DNA from: Thermococcus pacificus
GTDB taxonomy: Archaea > Methanobacteriota_B > Thermococci > Thermococcales > Thermococcaceae
Length of the DNA stretch: 64,000 nt
Direction: 5' to 3'
Assembly: GCF_002214485.1 (NCBI RefSeq)
Contig: NZ_CP015102.1
Coordinates: 248,001-312,000 of the forward strand
Below, piece after piece: positions 42,557-51,276 of this stretch (positions are counted from its first letter, which is position 1; each line of letters opens with the position of its first letter). Position numbers and translations under genes: made by a program. The notes beneath the pieces were generated by a model. That model was given only the letters and a program-made list of their open reading frames with translations, did no database searches and was not told the DNA's origin.

Positions 42557-43834
42557 TCACTGTAAGAGTGTGCCCCTAAGGTATGTGGATCCAGCCCAGT
42601 CCACCCTGACCCTGACGAACTCCCCCGGCTCACCGGAGTCGAGGATTATATCCTTGTAGTTGAAGGTCCTACCTTCCACACCGCCCTTCTTTCCGGAGCC
42701 ATGGACAAGGACTTCAACCTCCTTGCCAACGTAGGACTGGTTTATCTCATACGCTATACCGAGTCTGAGCCGGTGGAGCTCGCGGGAGCGCTCCTTGACC
42801 TTCCAGCCTGGCAGCTGCTTCCACCTCGCCGCTATCGTGCCCGGCCTCGGCGAATAGCGGGAGACGTTTATCTTGTCCGGCCTTACGCGCTTCACAAGTT
42901 CGACGGTGTTCTCGAAGGCCTCATCCGTCTCGCCGGGAAATCCGACTATGATGTCGGTGTTGAGGTTCAAATCCCGAACTTTTTTGCGAAATATTTGAAC
43001 TATCTCCTCAAATTCCTCCACAGTGTACGTCCTTCCCATGCGCTTTAACACATCGTTGTCCCCGCTCTGAACCGGCAGGTGGAGGAACTTGTAGACCTTC
43101 TCGCTCTGGTAGGCCTCAACGAGCTCGTCCAGTATCTTTATCGCGTGGTTGGGGTTCATCATACCGACCCTAACGCGGAATTCGCCCTCTATGGCCGTTA
43201 TCTCGTCGAGGAGCTTGGCCAAGTTAGTGCCGATGTCGAAGCCATAGCAGCCGGTGTCCTCGCTGGAGAGCTGTATCTCCTTATAACCCCTAGAAAGTGC
43301 TTCTTTCACCCACTTGACGATGAGTTCAGGTTTGTAGCTCTTGAGAACGCCACGAGCGAAGCGCGTCGCGCAGTAGGTGCACCCGTTGAGGCACCCCTCG
43401 CTTATTGGGACGACAAAGGCAACCCCGGACTTCCAGAGGCGCGGGAGTTCAAGCTTGTCGATGTTCCTCTCGCGCCACCCCTCGACGCTCACCAGCTTTC
43501 CGCCGCCCTCGGCGATCTCCACGGCTTCGGCAATCCGGTCTATGCTCTTGACACCGAGGATTCCTGAGACGCGTGGGTCTATGACATCGGGGTTTACGTG
43601 GGTCAGGCAACCGGTGACGATGACCCTCTTTCCGGAGTCGAGGAGCTCCTTTATGCGCTCCTTCATGTGCTTCTCAGTGGGGTCCTTGACGGCGCAGGTG
43701 TTGACGACAACGTAATCCGCGCTTTCGGGGGTCTCGACCAGTTCATAGCCCGCCCTAAGCAGAATCGCTTCCATCATCTCGCCGTCCGCCTTGTTCCTAG
43801 TGCACCCGTAGCTCTCGACGTGAACCCTTACCAT
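42557..43834 (-). CDS. tRNA t6A37 methylthiotransferase (e-MtaB/CDKAL1 type)
   Basis: 425-aa radical SAM enzyme that converts t6A37 to ms2t6A37 in tRNAs. It has the N-terminal UPF0004 domain with [4Fe-4S] cysteines C11, C47 and C76, a radical SAM domain with CLNGCTYC, and a C-terminal TRAM domain (~365-425, EVEVLVHGSGKKGG). The archaeal members group with eukaryotic CDKAL1. The start ATG 43834 follows GGTAAGG. Monocistronic. Confidence 0.93.
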   Translation of the reverse strand: MVRVHVESYGCTRNKADGEMMEAILLRAGYELVETPESADYVVVNTCAVKDPTEKHMKERIKELLDSGKRVIVTGCLTHVNPDVIDPRVSGILGVKSIDRIAEAVEIAEGGGKLVSVEGWRERNIDKLELPRLWKSGVAFVVPISEGCLNGCTYCATRFARGVLKSYKPELIVKWVKEALSRGYKEIQLSSEDTGCYGFDIGTNLAKLLDEITAIEGEFRVRVGMMNPNHAIKILDELVEAYQSEKVYKFLHLPVQSGDNDVLKRMGRTYTVEEFEEIVQIFRKKVRDLNLNTDIIVGFPGETDEAFENTVELVKRVRPDKINVSRYSPRPGTIAARWKQLPGWKVKERSRELHRLRLGIAYEINQSYVGKEVEVLVHGSGKKGGVEGRTFNYKDIILDSGEPGEFVRVRVDWAGSTYLRGTLLQ

Positions 43835-43946
43835 CGGAGCGGGCTAAGGGAAGGGGTTTAAAAATAGTGCGGTGCAGGATTGGGACCTAAAATGAATCAA
43901 TGCGCGGGAAAATCAAGATTATAAGAACAGAGAAAAGGGAAGGAAA

Positions 43947-44159
43947 TCAGATGACTTCCGCGAAAGCGAACTTCCTCTTGACAGAGTTGATAACGATCTC
44001 GACCTCGTCACCGACCTGAGTGTTCGGGACGAAGATAACGAAGCCCTTAATCTTGGCGATACCATCACCGCCCTTTCCAAGGCTCTCAATCCTAACCCTG
44101 TACCTTTCTCCAACCTTAACAGGGGCTTCATAGCCACCGCCAAATCCATCTCCATACAT
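43947..44159 (-). CDS. Small TRAM-domain protein
   Basis: 70-aa protein made almost only of a TRAM OB-fold: [43 protein letters not shown]. Stand-alone archaeal TRAM proteins bind RNA and act as cold-shock-like RNA chaperones. ATG 44159 follows GTTGGTGTTAG; a longer start at 44171 is possible. It is divergent from the mbh operon. Confidence 0.9.
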   Translation of the reverse strand: MYGDGFGGGYEAPVKVGERYRVRIESLGKGGDGIAKIKGFVIFVPNTQVGDEVEIVINSVKRKFAFAEVI

Positions 44160-44388
44160 ATCTAACACCAACTTTCCAACTTTCAGGGCTCTTCATGGAA
44201 GACTCCTAGAAGAGTCCCAAGGAAGGCTTACCTTCAGAGTATATAAAGCTTTGGGTGGTTTTTGCAACTCCAAGGCCCCCAAAAGGCACTTTCAGACCAT
44301 AGTGGAACATCAATGCAGGGTTCCTGGAAACTCTCCCTCTCAGGCATGATTTAGACATCCCACGGTAGTGTATCATGTTTAACCTTTG

Positions 44389-44405
44389 GTTTACAACGGC
44401 TGGTT
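44389..44405 (+). promoter_or_regulatory. SurR binding site, distal, upstream of mbh promoter
   Basis: GTT-TAC-AAC-GGCTG-GTT fits the full SurR consensus GTTn3AACn5GTT. It lies about 33-50 bp upstream of the BRE/TATA (AAACCG TTTTAAAAG at 44438-44452). In Pyrococcus SurR activates the mbh operon under sulfur-free conditions from upstream sites, so the position fits activation. Confidence 0.8.
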
Positions 44406-44500
44406 TCCTACCTTTTTATGACAAATTAAACTTTAAAAAACCGTTTTAAAAGATTATCTTCTACTATCCACGGAAACGCGTGGAATAAAGCTCTAAATGG

Positions 44501-44517
44501 GTTGTAAACCAAAAGTT
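44501..44517 (+). promoter_or_regulatory. Second SurR-type site in the mbh 5' leader
   Basis: GTT-GTA-AAC-CAAAA-GTT also fits GTTn3AACn5GTT exactly. With the upstream site it forms an inverted repeat (TTTGGTTTACAAC / GTTGTAAACCAAA). It lies after the predicted transcription start (~44473) and 12 bp before the start codon of mbhA. A site here could block transcription or translation. Confidence 0.65.
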
Positions 44518-44529
44518 GAGGTGAGAAAC

Positions 44530-45033
44530 ATGCCTTTCATTGTCGCCTTTGTCCTGAGCTACCTGCTGTGGCTTGTACTGACTGCAGGGACAAACGGCCT
44601 GCTCTGGAGCACGCAGGAGCTGATAGCTGGACTGATATTTTCGCTGATAGTGGCCTACGCGACGAGAGATGTCATCGGCGAAAAGGCAGGAAGGTTCCTG
44701 AACCCGGCAAAGTGGATCGGCTTCATCGCCTATTCACCGGTCCTCTTCTGGGGGATGGTCAAGGCGAACCTCCAGGTTGCCTGGCTCGTCATAACCGGGA
44801 AGATACGGCCCGGCATCGTCAGGGTTCCCGTTGACCTCGAAAACGACGCCCAGTACACGATACTGAGCAACTCGATAACCCTAACGCCAGGAACGCTGAC
44901 AATCGAGGCCTGTCCGGAGGAGAAGGCCCTCTACGTTCACTGGATAAAGATACCAGAGGGAATGGAGAGGCTGGAAAGTTCCGAACCCGTTGCCGGGCCC
45001 TTTGAGAAATGGGCAAGGAGGCTGGGAAGATGA
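44530..45033 (+). CDS. mbhA: Membrane-bound hydrogenase subunit MbhA (MrpE-like)
   Basis: 167-aa membrane protein of the MrpE/MnhE type (LSYLLWLVLTAGTNGLLWS; NSITLTPGTLTIE) and first gene of the 14-gene membrane-bound hydrogenase operon. MBH oxidises ferredoxin, evolves H2 and pumps ions; the MrpEFG-like subunits belong to the ion-translocating half. ATG 44530 follows GAGGTGAGAAAC; the upstream frame overlaps a SurR site and is not used. Confidence 0.93.
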   Translation: MPFIVAFVLSYLLWLVLTAGTNGLLWSTQELIAGLIFSLIVAYATRDVIGEKAGRFLNPAKWIGFIAYSPVLFWGMVKANLQVAWLVITGKIRPGIVRVPVDLENDAQYTILSNSITLTPGTLTIEACPEEKALYVHWIKIPEGMERLESSEPVAGPFEKWARRLGR

Positions 45034-45293
45034 TGGAGCAGGTTTTCTTCTACGCGACCCTGATAGTCATGGTAGCAGGCTTCATCTCGGTACTGAGGAT
45101 AATGCTCGGGCCGAGCGTGCCGGACAGAGTGGTTGGCGTTGACACGCTGAACACCCTCGTGGTTGCCGCGATGATACTGCTCGGGGCGGCTTACGACAGG
45201 ACGATCTACATCGACATCGCCATCGTTTACGCCCTGCTGAGCTACATAGGGACCCTCGCCGTAGCGCGCTACCTCCAGGGGGGATTGTCGTGA
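45030..45293 (+). CDS. mbhB: MBH subunit MbhB (MrpF-like)
   Basis: 87-aa membrane protein of MrpF/MnhF type with three helices (LIVMVAGFISVLRIMLGPS, DTLNTLVVAAMILLGAAY, IAIVYALLSYIGTLAVAR). The ATG at 45030 overlaps the mbhA stop, so translation is coupled. A second ATG 3 nt further is possible. It is part of the Mrp-like Na+/H+ antiporter module of MBH. Confidence 0.92.
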   Translation: MMEQVFFYATLIVMVAGFISVLRIMLGPSVPDRVVGVDTLNTLVVAAMILLGAAYDRTIYIDIAIVYALLSYIGTLAVARYLQGGLS

Positions 45294-45661
45294 GCTGGGT
45301 CGATTACCTCATCTACGCTTTCCTCGCGATCAGCCTGACCTTCAACGCACTGGGAAGCATCGCTTTGCACCGCTTCCCCGACGTCTACACGAGGCTCCAC
45401 GGCGCGACCAAGTGCACCACTTTTGGAACGATATTCGCGGTTCTAGCGGTAGTCACCCACGCCCTGTACCAGCTCCACGTTACCGGGGACTCGAAGTACC
45501 TCCAGATGGCGCTCCACAGCGTCGTCGCTCTGATAGCACTCCTTCTCACGAACCCAGTCGGAGCGCACGCGATAGCCAAGGCGGCCCATTTAAGCGGCTA
45601 CAAGCCCGCAAAAGCCGTCGTTGACGCCTACGAGGAGAAGCTCGGGGGTGGGAGAGAATGA
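45290..45661 (+). CDS. mbhC: MBH subunit MbhC (MrpG-like)
   Basis: 123-aa membrane protein with the MrpG/MnhG motif HRFPDVYTRLHGATKCTTFG and three helices. GTG start with 4-nt overlap with mbhB. It completes the MrpEFG-like trio at the front of the operon. Confidence 0.93.
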   Translation: MSWVDYLIYAFLAISLTFNALGSIALHRFPDVYTRLHGATKCTTFGTIFAVLAVVTHALYQLHVTGDSKYLQMALHSVVALIALLLTNPVGAHAIAKAAHLSGYKPAKAVVDAYEEKLGGGRE

Positions 45662-45921
45662 ACGCCCTTACCCTTGACATGACTATTCAGGCGATAATAC
45701 TCCTCGGAGTCCTCATTACGGCCTACCTCACGATTCGCTCCAGGGATTTGCTCGTCGCAGCTTTAATGTCTGCAGCAATGAGCCTGCTCCTCAGCCTCGA
45801 GTTCTACAGCCTCCACGCTCCCGATGTGGCTATAGCTGAAGCCGCGGTCGGCGCTGGTGTTGTAACAGCTCTGGTCGTCTACGGAATAGCGAAAACCGAG
45901 AGGTGGGAGGGGAGAGAATGA
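45658..45921 (+). CDS. mbhD: MBH subunit MbhD (MrpB N-terminal-like)
   Basis: 87-aa protein with three helices (AIILLGVLITAYLTI, LLVAALMSAAMSLLLSL, GAGVVTALVVYGIA), matching the DUF4040 part of MrpA/B-type subunits (HAPDVAIAEAAVGAG). 4-nt overlap with mbhC. The acidic E/D residues in the helices are expected ion-path residues. Confidence 0.92.
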   Translation: MNALTLDMTIQAIILLGVLITAYLTIRSRDLLVAALMSAAMSLLLSLEFYSLHAPDVAIAEAAVGAGVVTALVVYGIAKTERWEGRE

Positions 45922-46223
45922 AGAGAACGCTCGCGTACCTATCACTTCTGTTCATCCTCGGGGTTCTCCTCTACGTGGCTAACCCCAACTACGGCCTCAA
46001 GTTCGGGCCGGGCGGAGAGGAGTGGAAGGCCCTCCGCTACACGGACGACTACTACATCACCCACGGGCTTGAGGAAGTCGGAGGAACCAACATCGTCACG
46101 GACATAGTCTTTGACTACCGTGGCTACGATACCATTGGAGAGGCGACGGTTCTCTTCACCGCTATAGCTGGTGCTGTTGCCCTTTTCAGGCCCTGGAGGA
46201 GGGATGGGAATGAGCACCACTGA
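45918..46223 (+). CDS. mbhE: MBH subunit MbhE (MrpB-like)
   Basis: 101-aa membrane protein of the MrpB/MnhB N-terminal type: one N-terminal helix, an external loop (GPGGEEWKALRYTDDYYITH), then a helix with YRGYDTIGEATVLFTAIAG. ATG 45918 overlaps the mbhD stop and follows GGAGGGGAGAG. Confidence 0.92.
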   Translation: MKRTLAYLSLLFILGVLLYVANPNYGLKFGPGGEEWKALRYTDDYYITHGLEEVGGTNIVTDIVFDYRGYDTIGEATVLFTAIAGAVALFRPWRRDGNEHH

Positions 46224-46665
46224 CGGCGACATGGGGGTTATAGTGAGAACCGGCGCGAGGGCCACGATACCGCTCATAGGCATATTCGGTGCTTACATAG
46301 TCGCACACGGCCACCTAACGCCGGGAGGCGGCTTCCAGGGTGGAGCGACCATAGCTGGAGCCGGAATACTTTTCCTGCTCGCCTTCGGCCTGAGTGAGAT
46401 GAAGAGGCACTTCAACAAGAACCTCTACTCGGCCCTTGAGGGAATAGGCGGCCTGGCCTTCCTCGGCGCGGCGATGCTCGGAATCGGCACGGCATTCTTC
46501 TACAACGTCCTCTGGCACAACGGCCCGTTCTTCAACGGAAAACCCGGAACTCTGCTCTCGGCCGGCTACCTGCCGATAATGAACCTCGCAGTTGGCCTGA
46601 AGGTCTTCACCGGTCTGGTCAGCGCGATGGTCGGCCTGGCCCTTTACAGGAGGTGGAGGAAATGA
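46210..46665 (+). CDS. mbhF: MBH subunit MbhF (MrpB-like)
   Basis: 151-aa membrane protein of MnhB/MrpB type with four helices and the motif GHLTPGGGFQGGATIAGA. ATG 46210 is chosen for its spacing from GGAGGAGGG; ATG 46204 is possible. It overlaps mbhE by 14 nt. Confidence 0.92.
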   Translation: MSTTDGDMGVIVRTGARATIPLIGIFGAYIVAHGHLTPGGGFQGGATIAGAGILFLLAFGLSEMKRHFNKNLYSALEGIGGLAFLGAAMLGIGTAFFYNVLWHNGPFFNGKPGTLLSAGYLPIMNLAVGLKVFTGLVSAMVGLALYRRWRK

Positions 46666-47021
46666 TACAGTTCCAGTTCATAACCGCTTTCCTGCTCATA
46701 GCGCTTGGAATCTATGCCCTCCTCGCAAAGAGGAACCTGCTCAAGCTGGTCCTTGCTTTGGACATCATAGACTCCGGCATCCACCTGCTCCTCGTAAGCC
46801 TCGGCTACAGGATAGAGCTGAACGAAGTTCCGACGGCGCCGATTTACACCGGCTACGAGACGCTGAAAAGCCCGATGGTCGGCCCTCTGCCACAGGCCCT
46901 CGTCCTGACGAGCATAGTCATCGGCGTCTGTGTTTTGGCCCTCGCCGTTGCCCTGACCGTTAACGCCTACCGCCACTACGGAACCCTTGACGTGAGAGCT
47001 CTCAGGAGGTTGAGGGGATGA
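46662..47021 (+). CDS. mbhG: MBH subunit MbhG (MrpC-like)
   Basis: 119-aa membrane protein of MrpC/NuoK type with three helices and the motif PLPQALVLTSIVIGVCVLAL typical of MnhC. ATG 46662 overlaps the mbhF stop; GGAGGTGGAGGA precedes it. Confidence 0.93.
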   Translation: MIQFQFITAFLLIALGIYALLAKRNLLKLVLALDIIDSGIHLLLVSLGYRIELNEVPTAPIYTGYETLKSPMVGPLPQALVLTSIVIGVCVLALAVALTVNAYRHYGTLDVRALRRLRG

Positions 47022-48553
47022 TGGTCCTTCCGTACCTCATAATCATCCCGCTCTTAGGAGCGTTCTCGATGCCGATAGTGAGCCTAGCGGGAAGAAAAGC
47101 GAGGGAAGCCTGGGCCGTCCTGATAAGCGGTGCAACGCTTGCAGTTGGTTCGTGGGTCTTCTACCATGTCTACGAGAACGGGACAATCCTCTACACCCTT
47201 GGCGCCAAAAGCCCGCTCGGCCAGGGCGTTAACTTTCCGATAAGGATAGTCTGGGAGGTCGACCTGTTCGGTGCCCTAATGGTGCTGATGGTCACCCTCG
47301 TCTCATTCATGGCCGTCCTCTACTCCATCGGCTACATGAGGCACGACACCGGGCTGGACAAGTACTACGCGCTCATAATCACCCTCGAACTCGGAATGCT
47401 TGGCATAGCGATAACCGGCGACCTGTTCAACTTCTACGTCTTCCTCGAGATAATGAGCATAGCCAGCTACGCCCTCGTTGCCTTCAGGAACGACACATGG
47501 GAGGGGATTGAGGCCGGAATCAAGTACATGTTCGTCGGTTCCTTAGCTAGCTCCTTTGTCCTCCTCGGCATAGCCCTCCTCTACGGCCAGTACGGCACGC
47601 TGACGATGGGATACCTAGCTTTAAAGCTCTCCGAGAGCCTGACCATTACGGCCAAAGTTGCCCTTGCCCTCTTCATCGCCGGCCTGCTCTTCAAGAGCGG
47701 TGCCTCACCTGTCCACATGTGGCTTGCCGACGCCCATCCAGCCGCTCCAAGCTCGATTTCAGCGATGCTCTCCGGCCTGGTCATCAAGATAGGAGGTCTC
47801 TACGCTTTGGCGAGGATAGCCTTCAGCATCTACGGGGCAAGCGTCAGCGTGAAGACCGTCGGATGGCTCATCATAATCTTCGCCTGCATAACGCTGATCG
47901 TCGGCAACGCGATGGCGGTAATCCAGACGGACATGAAGAGGCTTCTCGCTTACTCCTCTGTCGGGCAGGTGGGTTACATCCTCCTCGGCCTTGGAATAGG
48001 CTTGGCCGCCTACGGAAGCCAGACTGGCGAGGTAGCCCTGGCCGGAGCGATATACCACACCTTCAACCACGCGCTCATGAAGGCCCTGCTCTTCCTCATA
48101 GCTGGAGCGGTGATACACCAGCTCGGCACGAGAAACCTCAACGAGCTCAGCGGTTTGGCAAAGACCATGCCAAAGACGACCTTCGCCTTCCTCATCGGAG
48201 CGGCGGCAATAGTAGGAATGCCACCGCTTAACGGGTTCGCGAGCAAGTGGCTCATCTACGAGAGCTCGGCCCTCTTCAACCCAGTTCTGGCCGCGATAGC
48301 GGTAATAGGAACTGCCTTCTGTACCGCCGCCTATGTCAGGGTCCTCTACACCTTCTTCGGAAAGCCGAGTGAAAAGGTCATGGAGGCGAAAGACCCTGAG
48401 GCGAGCATGCTCTGGCCGATGATAATCCTCACAATAGCGATAATCGTCATGGGCCTCTTCCCGTGGCAGATAAGCGACAAGGTCATGATTCCAGCGGCGA
48501 AGGCCCTCGAAAACCAGCTGTCATACATAGCCACGCTTATGGGGGGTGGTTGA
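47018..48553 (+). CDS. mbhH: MBH subunit MbhH (MrpD/NuoN-like antiporter subunit)
   Basis: 511-aa proton/sodium-translocating membrane subunit with about 14 helices. The discontinuous-helix lysine region KYMFVGSLASSFVLLG, the KSGASPVHMWLADAHPAAPS loop and AFSSVGQVGYILLG-like QMxRLLAYSSVGQ motif identify the MrpD/NuoL-M-N family. It forms the main antiporter unit of MBH. 4-nt overlap with mbhG. Confidence 0.95.
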   Translation: MMVLPYLIIIPLLGAFSMPIVSLAGRKAREAWAVLISGATLAVGSWVFYHVYENGTILYTLGAKSPLGQGVNFPIRIVWEVDLFGALMVLMVTLVSFMAVLYSIGYMRHDTGLDKYYALIITLELGMLGIAITGDLFNFYVFLEIMSIASYALVAFRNDTWEGIEAGIKYMFVGSLASSFVLLGIALLYGQYGTLTMGYLALKLSESLTITAKVALALFIAGLLFKSGASPVHMWLADAHPAAPSSISAMLSGLVIKIGGLYALARIAFSIYGASVSVKTVGWLIIIFACITLIVGNAMAVIQTDMKRLLAYSSVGQVGYILLGLGIGLAAYGSQTGEVALAGAIYHTFNHALMKALLFLIAGAVIHQLGTRNLNELSGLAKTMPKTTFAFLIGAAAIVGMPPLNGFASKWLIYESSALFNPVLAAIAVIGTAFCTAAYVRVLYTFFGKPSEKVMEAKDPEASMLWPMIILTIAIIVMGLFPWQISDKVMIPAAKALENQLSYIATLMGGG

Positions 48554-48554
48554 A

Positions 48555-48902
48555 GTGTTCGGCTACTGGGATGCCCTTTACTTCGTCTTTGCCTTTATCA
48601 TCGGCCTTATCCTTGCCTATCTCCTCGACCGGTGGGCGAAGAGGAGCGGAATGGGGACGAGAGAAACCGGGCCCGGGACAAAGATATTCATAAGCGGTGA
48701 GGACCCGGACAGGGTTATTCCGGGCTTCGAGCACCTGGAGGGCAACTACACGGGAAAGAACGTCATGTGGGGCCTAATCTACGCCCTCAGGAACTTCTTC
48801 ACCGCGCTGAAAAATGAGCACACCGGGCTGCTGACAGACTACGCGAGCTACCTCATGATAACGGCGGCCTTCGTCATGGGAGTGCTTTTGATATGGGGGT
48901 GA
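48555..48902 (+). CDS. mbhI: MBH subunit MbhI
   Basis: 115-aa protein with an N-terminal helix (LYFVFAFIIGLILAYLLDRW), a hydrophilic loop and a C-terminal helix; it links the antiporter half to the hydrogenase half in the known MBH structure. The GTG at 48555 gives MFGYWDALYF, as in the Pyrococcus protein I recall, and has GGTGGTTGAA before it; the GTG at 48546 is less likely. Confidence 0.9.
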   Translation: MFGYWDALYFVFAFIIGLILAYLLDRWAKRSGMGTRETGPGTKIFISGEDPDRVIPGFEHLEGNYTGKNVMWGLIYALRNFFTALKNEHTGLLTDYASYLMITAAFVMGVLLIWG

Positions 48903-48906
48903 TAAA

Positions 48907-49428
48907 GTGAGCATCAAGGTTCCAGTCGAGAAGAAGGAAAACCAGAGCGAGCGCGAGAGGCTTGAAAAGAGGATAGCCCAGCTCTGCAGGTTCCTGGGCA
49001 GGTCGCCCTGGGTCTTCCACATCAACAGCGGCTCCTGCAACGGCTGCGACATAGAGATAATAGCGGCCTTGACTCCACGTTACGACGCCGAGCGCTTCGG
49101 TGTAAAGCTCGTCGGCAGTCCGAGGCACGCGGACATACTCCTGGTCACGGGCCCGGTGACCAACCAGAGCCTTGAGAGGGTCAAACTGGTTTACGAGCAG
49201 ACTCCAGAGCCCAAGATGGTGATAGCCGTTGGAGCGTGCCCGACGGGTGGAAGCGTCTTCTACGAGAGCCCCTTCACCAACGCACCCCTCGACAGGGTCA
49301 TTCCCGTTGACGTTTACGTTCCGGGCTGCCCTCCGAGGCCCGAGGCGATACTCCAGGGGGTCGTTTTAGCCCTTGAGAAGCTGGCTAAAATCCTGAAAGG
49401 AGAAGTCCCAGAGGTGAGTGAGGAATGA
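48907..49428 (+). CDS. mbhJ: MBH subunit MbhJ ([NiFe]-hydrogenase small subunit)
   Basis: 173-aa small subunit carrying the proximal [4Fe-4S] cluster: SGSCNGCDIEI (C44, C47), GACPTGG and PGCPPRPEA. It corresponds to NuoB. It sits at the membrane-side catalytic arm and passes electrons from MbhN to MbhL. GTG start 4 bp after the mbhI stop. Confidence 0.95.
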   Translation: MSIKVPVEKKENQSERERLEKRIAQLCRFLGRSPWVFHINSGSCNGCDIEIIAALTPRYDAERFGVKLVGSPRHADILLVTGPVTNQSLERVKLVYEQTPEPKMVIAVGACPTGGSVFYESPFTNAPLDRVIPVDVYVPGCPPRPEAILQGVVLALEKLAKILKGEVPEVSEE

Positions 49429-49994
49429 ACGATAATCCCGTTACCGAGGCAAACGAGGTTAAAGAGCCAACCAAGGCCGAGAAGGTCGCGAAGGTTATAG
49501 CTGAGCGCTTCCCTGAGGCAGAAGTTCAGGTAAAGACCAACAAGTGGGGGAGGCAGAGGGTCTGGGTGAGAATCCCGAGAGAAAAGTACAGGGAGCTGAT
49601 GGAGTTCGTAAAAACGCTCGACGGCGAGGCCCACTACTCGATAGGCATCGAGCAGGACTGGGGGGACGAATTAGGCTTCCTCAGCCACCTCCTGATTTAC
49701 TACGACGACGCTCCGGCGGTTTCCCTACTAGTAGATGTCCACGCGCCGAAAGACGACCCGGTGATTCCAGACATCAGCGATATTTTCCCGATAGCGCTCC
49801 AGTTCGAGAGGGAAGGCATGGAGATGGTCGGGCTGGACTTTGAAGGGGCACCTGACAAGAGGAAGCTCTTCCTTCCGGACGACTTCCCAGAGGGAATCTA
49901 CCCGCTCCGCCTGGACGACAAAGGCGTTTCAGAGGAAATGGTGCACAACGCTGGTCATCCCTACCTTATAAAGAAAGGGGGCGGATCTTCATGA
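49425..49994 (+). CDS. mbhK: MBH subunit MbhK (NuoC-like)
   Basis: 189-aa NuoC-like hydrophilic subunit (HYSIGIEQDWGDELGFLSHL; FEREGMEMVGLDFEGAPDKR). In MBH it braces the hydrogenase large subunit. It overlaps mbhJ by 4 nt. The N-terminal 30 residues are charged and variable. Confidence 0.94.
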   Translation: MNDNPVTEANEVKEPTKAEKVAKVIAERFPEAEVQVKTNKWGRQRVWVRIPREKYRELMEFVKTLDGEAHYSIGIEQDWGDELGFLSHLLIYYDDAPAVSLLVDVHAPKDDPVIPDISDIFPIALQFEREGMEMVGLDFEGAPDKRKLFLPDDFPEGIYPLRLDDKGVSEEMVHNAGHPYLIKKGGGSS

Positions 49995-51271
49995 CCGAGA
50001 AGGTCGAGTACTGGGTGAAGATACCCTTCGGACCGATTCATCCCGGTCTGGAGGAGCCAGAGAAGTTCATACTCACCCTGGACGGCGAGAGAATCGTTGA
50101 CGTAGACGTCAAGCTCGGTTACAACCTGCGCGGAATTCAGTGGATAGCCCTGAGGAGGAACTACATCCAGATAATGTACCTCGCCGAGAGAATGTGCGGG
50201 ATATGCAGTTTTTCCCACAACCACACCTACACGAGGGCCGTTGAAGAGGCCGGGGGAATAGAGGTCCCAGAGAGGGCCGAATACATACGCGTCATCATCG
50301 GCGAGCTCGAGAGAATCCACTCCCACCTGCTCAACCTCGGCGTTTTGGCCCACGACATCGGCTACGACACCCTGCTCCACCTCACCTGGCTGGCAAGGGA
50401 GAAGGTCATGGACACGCTCGAAGCCGTCAGCGGTAACCGCGTGAACTACTCAATGATAACGATAGGCGGTGTCAGGAGGGACATCGACGAGAAGAAGAGG
50501 AGGATAATCCTCGACATGATTAAGTACTACAAAGAGGTCTTTCCGCAGATCGAGGAGGCCTTCCTGCATGACCCGACGATAGAGGCCCGTTTCAGGGACA
50601 CGGCTGTGATAAGCAAGCGCGTTGCACTCGAGCAGGGAGCGGTCGGGCCAACGGGAAGAGGGAGCGGAATAAGGGACGACGCGCGCTGGAGCGAGAAGCT
50701 GGGCGTTTATCCTGACCTCGGGATAAAGCCCGTAATGCCCCAAGACGTTACCGGCGAGAGGCCGAGGGGCGATGTGTTCGACAGGATGGCGGTTAGGATA
50801 GGGGAGCTCTACCAGAGCCTCGAGCTAATCGAGAATGCCCTCGATGGGATGCCCGATGGAAAGATAAAGGCCTTCCCGAAGGACAACGTCCTCTACGCGA
50901 AGCTCCGCCTTATGGTCGATGGCGAAGGAATCGGAAGGTACGAGGCACCGAGGGGAGAGCTCGTCCACTACGTCCGCGGGAAGAAGGGAAGCGACAAACC
51001 GCTCCGCTGGAAGCCGAGGGAGCCAACGTTCCCGAACCTCTTCGCTATGGCAAAAGGAGTCATAGGCGACCAGGTCGCTGACTTCGTTATTGCGGTCGCC
51101 TCGATAGACCCGTGCTTCAGCTGTACCGACAGGGTTGCAGTGATACAAAACGGGAAGAAGAGAGTTCTGACTGAGAAAGACCTCCTCAAGGAGTCGATAA
51201 GGAAGACGCGCGAGATGAACCCCGATATCAAGGGAGACCCGACCCCAATAGGAGCGAGCTGTTCGAGGTGA
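49991..51271 (+). CDS. mbhL: MBH subunit MbhL ([NiFe]-hydrogenase large subunit)
   Basis: 426-aa catalytic subunit of H2 evolution. Ni-Fe ligands are RMCGICSFSH (C69, C72) and DPCFSCTDR (C375, C378). The group 4 features PFGPIHPGLEEPEKF and SGNRVNYSMITIGGVRRDID are present. The C-terminal cysteine motif is followed by 45 more residues. It overlaps mbhK by 4 nt. Confidence 0.96.
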   Translation: MTEKVEYWVKIPFGPIHPGLEEPEKFILTLDGERIVDVDVKLGYNLRGIQWIALRRNYIQIMYLAERMCGICSFSHNHTYTRAVEEAGGIEVPERAEYIRVIIGELERIHSHLLNLGVLAHDIGYDTLLHLTWLAREKVMDTLEAVSGNRVNYSMITIGGVRRDIDEKKRRIILDMIKYYKEVFPQIEEAFLHDPTIEARFRDTAVISKRVALEQGAVGPTGRGSGIRDDARWSEKLGVYPDLGIKPVMPQDVTGERPRGDVFDRMAVRIGELYQSLELIENALDGMPDGKIKAFPKDNVLYAKLRLMVDGEGIGRYEAPRGELVHYVRGKKGSDKPLRWKPREPTFPNLFAMAKGVIGDQVADFVIAVASIDPCFSCTDRVAVIQNGKKRVLTEKDLLKESIRKTREMNPDIKGDPTPIGASCSR

Positions 51272-51276
51272 TGGCG

